From the NCBI GenBank assembly GCA_903813345.2, contig CAIIXF020000010.1, positions 14,019,181 through 14,083,180 on the forward strand: a stretch of DNA of 64,000 nt, given 5' to 3'. This stretch comes from Owenia fusiformis. Its lineage: Eukaryota > Annelida > Polychaeta > Sabellida > Oweniidae. The notes beneath the pieces were generated by a model. That model did no database searches. It saw only the letters and a list, made by a program, of their open reading frames with translations, and was not told the DNA's origin. A program made the position numbers and the translations under genes. Shown in pieces: positions 1-11,300 of the stretch (its first letter is position 1; every line of letters begins with the position of its first letter).

Positions 1-3000
1 ATTCAGAATGACGTATGCCTAAAGAATGTTTTGGTGCTGCTGGCTTGTTTAGGTCAACTACTTCTGGTCTGTGTGCCCCTGGGCCTGGTTTCACGGTCCC
101 ATCTCCAGGCATGTGGTTGCGTCCTAGCAACGAATATCTGAAATTAGGAATTTCATTCACTGTTCACTCTTTGGTGTTAATAATGGACAGGACTTTGAAT
201 GATTCTAAAAAACAAATGAATGGATTGTTCAATTTCATTCTTGAGTTGCACAAAAATTTCATCAAGATAGAATTCAGTGGTTTTTAGAACGTATTTCACA
301 TTCTTAGGGATCATTACCTTGGAGCTTGATTACGCATAACATTTGGTTGAACAGCATTGTACTGTCCAGGGCCTGGTGTCTTAGCAAGATCCTCTGCAAA
401 GTTCCTTGCATGCGATCTTCCTGTCATAGACCAACTTGGATATGATTGTTTGTTAGCCTGAGTACTGCCCATGACTGGTGGCAATGCGTAGACATTTGAC
501 GCGGGATTCAGGTCACGTTTGCGGCAACGCGTCCTGAATCCCATACTGTACTTGCATGAGTGTCTCTCCCCTGGGGGATGAACTTTCTCAGGATGATAAC
601 AACCTGGAGCTGGAGTCTTGAATTCATCTAGAATTAAAATTAATAGTACAGTTAGATGATTTCATAGTCTTGTTAGTCTAACTTCAAGCACATGTGACTC
701 CCTCCACTACGTACCTCCCCACTCTGGTGCTGAAGAAGGTACAGGGGGTCAGATATTTGAAACATGACTAAACGTCTTGGTTCAAGCTCTCATACCACCT
801 CTAATGAAGATAAAGTAGAAAATCATAGATGCAATGCCAAGACTAAAATTACTGGGCTCACAGATAACATGGATTCAAGTCTCATCTCTTTGGACTTAAA
901 TTGCAAAAAAATTCTAGATGGAAAAGTGCAATTTTTATCAATCAATCAATTTGACTATATTATATTTATCTTGCGCATACAGTGAAACCTGTAAAGTGGA
1001 ACACTTGCAAAGTGGAACACATGTAAGTGGAACACCTCAAGTAGAACACCTCAAAGTCCCGCAACCTATTGAGTTATTGTTAAATGAACATCTGTAAGTG
1101 GAACACCTCCCAAGAGGTACCATAGTAAAACCTGTCTTGTAGAGGTTCATTTAACATTAAATAAATTGGTCTTGGGACTCTAACAGAGGTGTTCTCTTTA
1201 CAGGTTTCACTGTATGTTCAATGTTCATGTAAATCTAATTGATACTTCACATCTTTTCAATGATAAAGTCCATATTGAAAGATGAAATGGAACTTACTTA
1301 TTTCTTTCTGCCTCGATAACATAGAGTATACTGGTGTTCCATCACGACCATTCCTTGTGATGTGAGGGTTTATTGAATAACAAGGTCCTGGACTGCATAT
1401 GAAACTGGACAGTTTAAACCTTCTTCCAAAAGAGTATGATGGTTTCTTGTGTTTCGTTGCATCATGTGCCTCGTCACCACATGTGGATGGTAATGCATAT
1501 CTACCAGGACCTGGGCCTGAAATGAAATATTCAAATAAATGTTTATTTTATAGCTCACCCTGCAGAACTTGTACACCAATTCAGACTTCCCAACCTCATT
1601 TCATAATGTGAAAAGTTACACTTTATCTTTGAATCAAATGGCGCATTGGATAGTTCTTACTCAGCAATGGCGGGTATTAACCATGGGGTCATTAACAGAA
1701 ACTTCATAAAGTTACGAATTCGTAAATCAATTGTTGTTACCATGGATATAATGACGTCACAGTTAGAGAACAATGGACTTTACGAATTCTTAACTTTATA
1801 AAGTTTCTGTCAATGGCCCCCATTTTAACAGATTAGAACAGGTAAGAATCCAAATATTATTAGCATTCACCAAAACCAGACAAAGAACCACCAACACAAC
1901 TGATTGTCAACCTTACACAACACAATTGGTCACAACCTAATTATAAACCAACATGACACAGCCAACAAAACCAAATTCAGCACAACCCATTGTAGAATTA
2001 ACACCACCCAATTAGGCACAACCTAATGCCAACCCATCATAACACAATCAGTCACAACCTAATACACAACCAATAAAACCAAACCATTAAAACACATACA
2101 GACACAATCTATATTGTATTGTGTTCTATTTTGTTTACCACAAATGAAGGTGAGCAATATCTCTTGGGTAAATCCTGGTATATGTAAAGTCGTAATTCAT
2201 GAGTCAAACACCCTGAAGCACAACCAAACTGTAATACTAATATACCAACTAACTTACTCCAACTTGAGATAACATCAATCACACAACACAATCAGGCACA
2301 AGCCGATACCTACTTGATTTGGCACAACTCAACACCCAACCAGCATAGCACAGTCACAACATAACACATCCCATTGCCAAATTAACATTCAGGAATAGCT
2401 CAATACCAAAGAAACAACACAACCGGGTACAACCAGAAAAAGACAAAAAATACAATCGACCGTCAAGCTAATGAAACTTTTCAGACAACCCCAATAATGA
2501 ACCAACATGATACAGCCAACATAATCAAAGTAAACACAACCAGCTCTTGAAATAACACAACACAATTAGGCACAACCTAACACCAAATCATCATAACAAA
2601 CGACCATCAAAACAAATTGACACAATAATAACAACCTATTCGGGCACAACCCAATAAAAAACAACACAACACAGGCACTAAAACCAAACTCAACACAAGG
2701 AATTGTTTTAACACAACACAATTTGCCACAACCTAATTTCCTGAAAAAATATTTTGATTGATTGATGATCTTGGCTTATTGTATGACAACCAACATTTTC
2801 ATGTTTAATCACAATATGTACATTGACCATCCAATAGTATGTCATTCGAGTTTCAGACAGACTCAACCAACACTTTTTTAATGAATCGTGAAATTTAGTG
2901 ACTATTGCAAGTTTCTAGCATTGAAGTGAATGGAGGTCTGGCCCAAGAAAATCAAAGACAAAGATGGGTGACATCTATTATGTCAGCTTTATTCAGCTAG

Positions 3001-3296
3001 ATTTTTTTTCTATTTAGACTATACAATTGCTGGCTATACCCCAGTCTGATATTGGGATATGAGACCAGGTCCAGCCTTGAAAAGGGTAAGCAACGAAGCA
3101 TAGGCCTGCTGCGCCTATATGCTCTATATCTATCACTCAGTGTAGTGCCTTATAAAAATTGTGCTGATTCAGCTTCTTTTCCTTGTGTATATTGAAATTG
3201 AACTCCAGGCATTCAAGGTTGACAAATATATATTTTACCTCTCTCTCTTGCTGAAATAATAATCTCTTTATTTTCATCAACGTCTTCGGGTTCCAT
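1..3296 (-). CDS. CIMAP1 (ODF3): CIMAP1/ODF3 (outer dense fibre protein 3, SHIPPO) homologue, 3' end cut by window edge
   Basis: Minus-strand gene with coding exons 3296-3239, 1516-1298, 627-318 and 137-1 (continuing outside the window). All junctions are GT-AG and the phases (1, 1, 2) close without a stop, giving 241 complete codons; the human protein is about 254 residues, so roughly ten are missing. The start is ATG 3296-3294 (MEPEDVDENKEIIISARER). Five Pro-Gly-rich SHIPPO-type repeats are visible: RGPGPGRY, SPGPCYS, TPAPGCY, TPGPGQY and KPGPGAH. Other family blocks include SYSFGRRF, RNGRDGTPVYSML and the C-terminal KHSLGIRHSE. Family knowledge: these proteins associate with microtubules and outer dense fibres of sperm tails and cilia. 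Intron 1 holds AC-rich low-complexity DNA and intron 2 a 233-bp miniature element. The orientation is head-to-head with SPG21, about 5 kb apart. Which CIMAP1 paralogue this is cannot be decided from the sequence. Confidence 0.93.
980..1212. mobile_element. Miniature inverted-repeat element with TA target duplication, CAGTGAAACCTGT family
   Basis: The element begins CAGTGAAACCTGTAAAG and ends with its reverse complement CTTTACAGGTTTCACTG, flanked on both sides by TA (978-979, 1213-1214). The interior is built of short repeats of the type GTGGAACACCTC. It lies in intron 2 of the CIMAP1 gene. The TA duplication and CAGT start are those of the Tc1/mariner-pogo/Tigger group; that assignment is inference. 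Related copies lie at 36174-36367 and 47917-48152, and fragments at 26405-26485 and 45057-45190. Confidence 0.85.
1880..2745. repeat. AC-rich degenerate low-complexity tract
   Basis: About 870 bp in intron 1 of the CIMAP1 gene composed of irregular variants of words such as CACAACCTAA, AACACAACCCAAT and AGGCACAACC. No fixed period is evident by eye. No coding potential is seen. Confidence 0.7.
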
Positions 3297-3838
3297 TTCG
3301 ATGTTTTCAAATTATTTGAAATTTTTTAAAATGTAAACAAATGCACGTGCATCGTTGTCAATGAAGCCTTGGCAATGTAACATGACGTCATATCGATAGG
3401 TGGCGAAAAGTACATCCGCTCACGTGAACTTTGGAAAATAAAGTTTTGAAATGTAAGAATTTGTTTATTTTACGTACTTATTCGATGAATATAGTGAACA
3501 TTTTGAATAGCATCGTGTCAAGTTGTTCTTAACATATTCAACATTACATTTAAGTCCAGGAATGTTTCTTACGAAGGTCCATATCCTTAGCAATTTTAGT
3601 TTTAAATGGGTCACTTCGACTTCCGGGTGGAAAAAACTGTTTCAGTTTGTTTTGATTTTGGAATTTTTCTTTTTCAAATGATACACATGTACCCCCTGTA
3701 GAAACTGTGTATATTTGAATGTATTGTACATGTATAAGTTATGTATGAAGCTGAACGCAGTAAAATTCAAGCTGTTCAAAAAATGTAAACAAGAAATTTG
3801 AGCAGAGCACAGCTGACCCTGTCTTCTTCTAGCCTACA

Positions 3839-5882
3839 CTCTGTTAAGCATGATAAAAGGCAAGAAGTTTAGTTAGAAATAAAAGAGTTATCTCATGAAT
3901 GGGACCCTTACATGGCTCCTAAAAGGTAGAAGACACTAAATGGTGTAACACTATAAGCTGAATTTTGTCCACATAGAGCATGTGCACAATACTAAAGACA
4001 TGTAAAATTGAACTGTCAAAATAATAGAAATTACTCACCAGCTCGCCTCTACCGGAAGTTATGATACGTTATGGTGTAACTACGGTAATTAATTTTAAAA
4101 TATTGAAAAAATCAACAACATTCAATTTCTAGGGTGTACAACCATTTTCGAGCGAATTTGCCGATATAATAACAATATTTTTGAGTTCCCCTAGGCTATA
4201 TATAAACTTCATCAATACACAGTATATTCAACATAGGTTTTGCTTCTCGATTTTTAAATATCACTATGCAAAGACAGGGACTCATTTTAGGTAAAATCAT
4301 TGCTTCACCAATGAAAATTAAAGGGAACGTTAGCTCACAAAATAAATAAATCCATTACAATGTAAAGTATATGATTTGAAAGATTGTCTGGATTATATGT
4401 GTGATCGATTGATGCATAAACAAACATATTCATTTCAACTTGCAGACCTCCATTCTGGCTCATGTATAGGCCTAAGACGCCATATTGCCTTATGTATTGT
4501 ACTGCCCATGCGTGCATACTTAATGCGTGACGTCACATCGACAGAGATCATCGATCAAGTTTGACTAAAAAATTAAAAGATCCACACTTAACAGCACAAA
4601 AATGATATCAATGATCGCCTATTTCATATCAAATAAGTGTAGGATGTAAGGTTTAACATTTTTCATGTTATTTAGTATTTACAGAAGCAGAGCTGGTAAA
4701 GAAACCAAGTTTTAAATTCCGATTTTGACTGTTGACAAAAATAAAGAAAAGAGAGAAAGAGGTGACTTGTTAGAAACAATGACATGAAATTGTGAATAAA
4801 AAAGATATTATTGTGGGTTTTATTTTTTGAGAGTTCATCAAATACACTCATGTGTATTAATTTAAATATGTATTGCAATACCTCTCAGTTCTACCAAGGA
4901 TTATAAAAACTGATCGAAATGGCTTCGTTTTTAAAGTATAAAAAACACTACCCTACCCGGAAGTAGTATAACATGTATATTGAAACCATGTGTAAACTGT
5001 AAATCACGTGAATTGGCTGATGCAATCAGGATGTGACTGGTACAAAGTAACTATGATGCAATCAGGGTATGACTTGTGCAAAATAATTGGCTTCACATAG
5101 AATTCGCGATCTTTGCTCTTTAGCATAACATGAAGACATGTTTTGTGTTTAAGTAGCTAGATTCAAATACAAACTAAATGAATAAAACATAAACCAACCA
5201 TCATTTGTTCCAATCATGGCGAATTTTCAAGGAAATACGTGTAACTGAATGTAAATCAACAGCGGAGCTCTTCAATTATGAGGTGAGAAAAATATAAAAA
5301 TAAAAACAAAAATAAATCTCACAGAATAGAGCTATTTATACGATTCTAAGTACATTTTAAGTGCTCCATAGATTAATGTAAGTATAAAAGCCATTAACCT
5401 CAACTGGGAAGCACTTTCCAACTATTTTTACGGCTTGAATTGTAAGAAAATGGCACTTATCTCAAAAAATGGAAATTTGAAAGAAGCTCAATTTATTGTG
5501 AAGATGAAGTTTATATATATCTGTATATGGGGGTGCGAATATATAGTCATAGTATGGGCTAATTCGCTTAAAAATGGCGATATATACCTCAGAACTTGTA
5601 TTTTGTGATTTTTTCAATATTTTAAAATTAATTACCGTAGTTACACCATAACGTATCATAACTTCCGGAAGAGGCGAGTTGGTAAGTATATTTCAGTTCT
5701 TTTGACAGTTCAATTTTACATGTCTTTAGTATTGTGCACATGCTCTATGTGGACAAAATTCAGCTTATAGTGTTACACCATTTAGTGTCTTCTACCTTTT
5801 AGGAGCCATGTAAGGGTCCCATTCATGAGATAACTCTTTTATTTCTAACTAAACTTCTTGCCTTTTATCATGCTTAACAGAG
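3839..5882. mobile_element. 2-kb element with 275-bp terminal inverted repeats
   Basis: The segment 3839-4113 is repeated almost perfectly in inverted orientation at 5607-5882; outer ends read CTCTGTTAAGCATGATAAAA and its complement. Between the arms are 1.5 kb without a long ORF, including a weaker inverted similarity near 4141-4300 and 5400-5600. There is no transposase and no clear target duplication, so it is a non-autonomous element of unknown superfamily. It lies in the CIMAP1-SPG21 intergenic space. Confidence 0.8.
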
Positions 5883-5886
5883 TATA

Positions 5887-6278
5887 GAGTCCATTTCACT
5901 GCTTCAGTTCGTCAGTAGAACGGCAAAAATAAGAAATTGGGAGACCATTGTGCAATAATATATGGAAAAGTATATTCATAATGTACATGAATGACATTTG
6001 TATATCTTGGATTGCTTCTTGTTTGGCTTATAAAGTGTGTGGCCTCTTATATTTGGATGTTTCTCTGCCATGTTATTTTCAAGAAGATTAACATGGCTGA
6101 AATTCTTCAAAATAACAAGACGGCACAGGCTTATTGCACAAAAAACTAAAAAATCTGAAATATACAAATGTCATTCATGTACATTATGAATATACTTTTC
6201 CATATAGTATTGCACAATGGTCTCCCAATTTCTTATTTTTGCCGTTCTACTGACGAAATGAAGCAGTGAAATGGACTC
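5887..6278. mobile_element. Palindromic miniature element with TA target duplication
   Basis: 392 bp beginning GAGTCCATTTCACTGCTTC and ending with the complement, flanked by TA at 5885-5886 and 6279-6280. Arms of about 115-125 bp (5887-6010 and 6165-6278) are almost perfect complements, so a single strand could fold into a long hairpin. It abuts the right end of the preceding inverted-repeat element within 4 bp, suggesting insertion at that border. It is non-coding. Confidence 0.8.
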
Positions 6279-6442
6279 TAGAGTAACTTTATTCTTCGGC
6301 CACAGTGTGACCTTACTCTATCTTCAAGCCCTGTTTGTTTTAGCGCTTTTTAGGCTATGTCTCATAGACTGTTGCTAATAATGAACTAATATGGAGTAAA
6401 CATACCTTCATTGAACTTGGTATGTAGTCTTAGTTCATATTA

Positions 6443-6971
6443 TTCCGTGCCAGGACTATAGTCCTGAGAACGTCTCAATCTTTTGCCTTTACGATTGCAA
6501 CATGGGAGAATTGTCTACGTCTCTTACACTTAAGATACCTACTTCAATAGATTCCTGGGTATTTTAGCATTCTTTTCGTGTAGTTGAATCCTCAATTGTC
6601 TGGGTATATCGGCAGAACCGGAACATTTTTCTTTTTCATCGAGAGAGATTCCATCGCTTTTCAAGATGGCGGTTGAATTTAAAAGGGGATTCCCCGTTTG
6701 ACTGGCCCTGGAGTACCAATAAATGGAGGAATTTGACGGTTGAAATAAGTTAAATATTACACATAAATATTGCGATCAAAAACGAAAATTTCTTCATTCT
6801 GCCGATAAACCCAGACAATTGTGGATTCAACTACACGAAAAGAATGCTAAAATACCAAGGAATCTATTGAAGTAGGTATCTTAAGTGTAAGAAGCGTAGA
6901 AAATTCTCCCATGTTGTAATCGTACAGGCAAAAGATTGAGACGTTCCCAGGACTATAGTCCTGGCACGGGA
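6443..6971. mobile_element. Miniature element with about 180-bp inverted arms and TA target duplication
   Basis: Left arm 6443-6620 and right arm 6797-6971 are inverted copies. The termini carry a nested palindrome, CCAGGACTATAGTCCTGG. TA flanks both sides (6441-6442, 6972-6973). The centre contains AAGATGGCGG-type sequence but no ORF. It is the third inverted-repeat element in a row in this intergenic region. Confidence 0.78.
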
Positions 6972-6973
6972 TA

Positions 6974-8304
6974 AAGTTCATATGTCCGTCTACATCGGCT
7001 ATAATTTAGTCTTTTCTAAAAGCAATTTTTTCTTCGGTAAAAACAACCATTTTGTTTTTTGCTATAGCGAGATAAAGTTCAACCTTAACAGATGTTTTAA
7101 AAATGGCAGATCCGGTGATTTTAAGTTTAGACCAAAGCATGCAATATCTCACAAAGGACAGTGTCCGTTTGAATTCTAATTGATGAAATATTCTCATTAC
7201 GATTTTTGGAATAATATCTGAAAAAAAATTTACACCAGAATAAACATTTTCACTAGTGCATGGAAGTCCAAATGCCATGTGTTCTAGCCAAGTAATTTGG
7301 CAAGAGACTCGAGTAAGCCGAGAGCATTATAATTGAAAACATGGCAGAATTATTGAAAAAGTAGAAAATAACACTTTCCTGCCCTAATAAAATTCAGTGA
7401 AAAAATACTTGGTATGACGTTGTGAACTTCCAGTGCTACCACATATAAGAGAATGTGATGTGACCAAGAGGTTCCACAACTAGTTCAAATAATCTGATCC
7501 CAGCTGGGCTTATTTATTAACCTGTGTTGTCTTACACATGTGCAGGATTGAACATTCATACATAGCTAGGCAAAGTATATCCAATGATCCAGCCAATCAA
7601 AACACATTATTCCGCAACTGCATTCTGTTATATAACCAATAACAAACTCAAGGTCACTAGTTAAATGGTTGTAATGGTGAAAATGACTGAACTCTACATA
7701 TTGAAATTGATACTTTGTCAGTTTGACCCTTGCAAAAAGTTTCATTGAAAATTTGTTCTTTTAGTGATTTTGTATCTTTTAGATGATTTTGTCGAAAATA
7801 ATATTTTGCAATGTGTGAAAATAATTTAAGCACAAGACTCAATGCATTGTGTAATGGCCATTCTTTTCAGGCCTTGTTTCCCTAAAATTAACACTCAAGC
7901 TCCGGATTTCATGCAAATTTTGGAAAGCAACACCTTCAAGGAATGGTCATTCATTCCATATTTCACTGAGTTCAGGGCTTAGATCCTTAAATCCTTCTAT
8001 AAATCTGTTGAAGCAAGCATAAAGATCAATCATATGTTTTTTCAGATTGAGATATAGGTTGGTTTAGTCCTGTGAAGCATATATATCCTGGGGCTAGATA
8101 TACACTTACTGTTATCCCAAATAGTTGTTTCCATGGTTTTCAATCACAAACTTAACAAGCTCAATTTTTTGTGGGACTTGAGTAAGAGCATTGGAGGGGG
8201 TGGGGTGGGTTGGATGTCTTGCATGTTTTATATGATACGTCACTAATATATTTCAGTGCCAGGAGTGAGATGTTTTGACCTGTTCAGCCACTATACATAC
8301 TAAA
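6974..8304. other. Intergenic DNA upstream of SPG21, probable 5' UTR acceptor near its end
   Basis: No gene is recognisable. A good 3' splice site (TATATTTCAG, ending 8255) lies 50 bp before the SPG21 start codon, so a non-coding 5' UTR exon further upstream is plausible. No promoter could be pinpointed. Confidence 0.4.
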
Positions 8305-11300
8305 ATGGGTGAAATTACAAATTCTCAAGAATATCAGAGTTTCCGCAGCACAGTGCCTTTAAGAACAGTAAGTATTTCACAGTTTCCTTTAAAAATAGTT
8401 AGTTTCTATGGAAATTAGTCTTTGACTAAAAGATGGCCTCAATTTTTGTCTGTCCATTCATCCATCCTTTTTTGGACAAATGAAGCTAGCTAATGCTCAT
8501 TTCCATTTTTGGCAGTGTACAGTTTACTGGAATTGTAATACCACCGGTCCTGACTTTTTCCCTAATTTCATAGAAATTAGTTTTTTGTTGAAAAAATATC
8601 ACATATACAAGTAATGTGTCAGTTATCCATGAAATATTTATATTTGACCTACTTTTACAAATTGACCTTAAGAATTTGGAGCCAGATCTAACAGTTGTAG
8701 CATTGCTGTTTTATTCTTGAAGTAATTTTTTGCATCAAAATTAGAAATTATTAAAATTCACTAATATTGTGTTTTATTTTAGATAATAGTTGATGATGAT
8801 GATTCAAAGAAATGGTCACTTTATGATGCGGGTCCTAAAAGTGTGCGGTGTCCTCTTGTGTGTTTCCCTCCTGCTAGTGGATCCGCTGATGTTTTCTTCA
8901 AACAGATACTACCCCTAACAGCACAGGGCTATAGGGTTATTGCAGTAAGTTCACCAAAGATGTATTTGAGTCTAAGAAATGAAATATCATATCAAGGACT
9001 AAATTCTTGTGTAAATGGTATTTTAAAGCAGAGATGTAACTTTGTACATGAATGCCATATATGCCACTGCAAACACTTAACATAAAATAGATTTAGATTT
9101 ATATAAAAGTTGAAATAAATATTTTATTTACATATTGAACTGCTATAGCATACACGGACAAAGTGGCCAAGTTACGCATCTGGTAAGCATGGAAGACATT
9201 TCTAGAACATAGAGTTTGGCTGTACAGTATTTGATTAAAAATATGCAAAGAGTTGACTGTATTGTAAAAATGACTTTGAATGCCTTCCAGGTAGATTACC
9301 CCATCTATTGGACATTGCAAGAGTTTACAGAAGGCTTCAGAAAGCTATTAGATTCCCTTAACCTCGATAAGGTAAGTGTAAGACAACTTTATACAGAACA
9401 TATCCCCAGCTCTAACTTTTTCTAGCCTACCAAGTTTGCTCTCTTGAAATGGCAACAACAGCTCAAATAAAAGGCTATGGTGTGTGCTTGCATGTTAATG
9501 TACAATGCATATATAGAACACATGGCTCCTTAATACTCTTAATGGAAATGAACTGTTTAAACTACGAATATTGATGGAGGATATATGCACAAGTGGTATT
9601 GCTCACCTTCATTGGTGGTGAACAAATTGTAATATAAAAGTCCACACTCCTTTATAATTGCTCACCAAATAAAGCACAAATACTGAATTTCTATTTTTTG
9701 TAGGTCCATTTATTTGGTGCATCACTGGGAGGTTTTCTTGCTCAAAAGTTTGCAGAACACACATACAAGTCTCCGAGGGTTCACTCTATGATTCTCTGTA
9801 ACAGCTTTATAGATACTAACATATTTCAACAGACCCAGTCAGCACATTCGTAAGTATTATATTGTTGGGTTTTTCTAAGTAATGCCAGGTTTCAATTCTT
9901 GCATAAAGATGGCAGCATAGCTGAGCATCAAGACTTAACAAAATCATTGAAGCCAAAAGCCACAACTCTGTTCTTTTCACTCATCATATAGGCAATACTT
10001 AGTCATTTCTCAAACCCAAACTAGCTGGACTCTGTTATTTTCACAAACCTGTATCTCAATACTTAAACATTTTGCATCCAACCAAAGGGGCTGGACTCTG
10101 TCATTTTGCAATAACAGTGGTTCATGACTTAGGCAATTTTGATCATTCATACAGTTGGACTTAACCATTTTCAGTGACATTTCAGTAAGAACTTAGGATA
10201 ATTTTGTCATTAAGTTTCATTGGCACTTTGCCAAATTGGTCATTGGCAGGTTGCCAATTGTGGTTTGGCAACATGCCAATAGTAGTACTATATAAGAGGC
10301 TTCACCTTTGAAATGTAGATGGTGCATTGCACAACCCAAAAGGCATGGTGTTATATTCATATAAACCGCTGCGTGTGCAGAAAGCAGTCTTTTCACGGTC
10401 CTCTGGTTTAACTTCAATCTGCCAGTAACCAGATTGAAGATCAAGGCATGTGTATATTGTAGAATCGCCTAATGAGTCTAAGCAGTCGTTGATGCGTGGT
10501 AGAGGGTAGGCATCTTTACGAGTGAGGTCATTCACTCTGCGATAATCTACACATGGTCTAGTACTGCCATCTTTCTTACGCACATATACCATAGGTGATG
10601 CCCATGCAGATGTCGATTCCCTGATTACACCATTTTTCAGTTGATCTTGAATAATTTTAGCTTCATCATTGTGGAATGCTCTGGGGGGTCTACGAGGTGC
10701 TTGTTTTACTGGTGTAGCATCACCAGTATCAATTGAGTGCTGAACTAATGAAGTGCGACCAAGTTCTGTTGAATTCTTTGCAAATACATTTGCATGTTTA
10801 AGTAGCAGTTCTTTCAACTTTTTGCACTGATCAAGATTCAAAGATTTACAAGATTTTTCATACAACTCTTCTAGATGGTCAGGAAGTGCTGGCTCATTGC
10901 CAGTGAGATTTGAACATTCGGACTTCACTCTATTTAGGCTGAGGTTTGAATTATCATCCCTGTCAATTGGGATTACTTCACAAACAGGTGACATTTGAGC
11001 GATGGTTTCACCTTTATGCAATATTATGTCTTCTGCACTTGAATTTAAGACTCTGACAGGGAGGGGTATATCGGACCGATTGCTGTTTACCAGGACACTA
11101 CCAATTAATAAATCATGGGGATTATCATAAGGAAGTGCTTCAATTATGCTATTTTCATTTTTGCAACAATCAGAGTTGATAACACCTGGCAATATTTGTT
11201 CACTATATGCCTGTACAATAATATCAGATTTAAGTGTGACCCTGGACACGCTATTGCATTTGCCTTGAAGCTCTGTACTTAATTCAGAGACGCTATTGTG

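Noticed and set aside
3330-3400. RFX X-box in front of the CIMAP1 start, expected for a ciliary gene
   Set aside because: The halves GTTGTC and TTGGCAATG are too far apart for a consensus X-box.
7006-7278. Open frames of 65-90 codons on both strands
   Set aside because: They overlap each other, have no recognisable domain or codon bias, and lie in intergenic DNA next to miniature elements.
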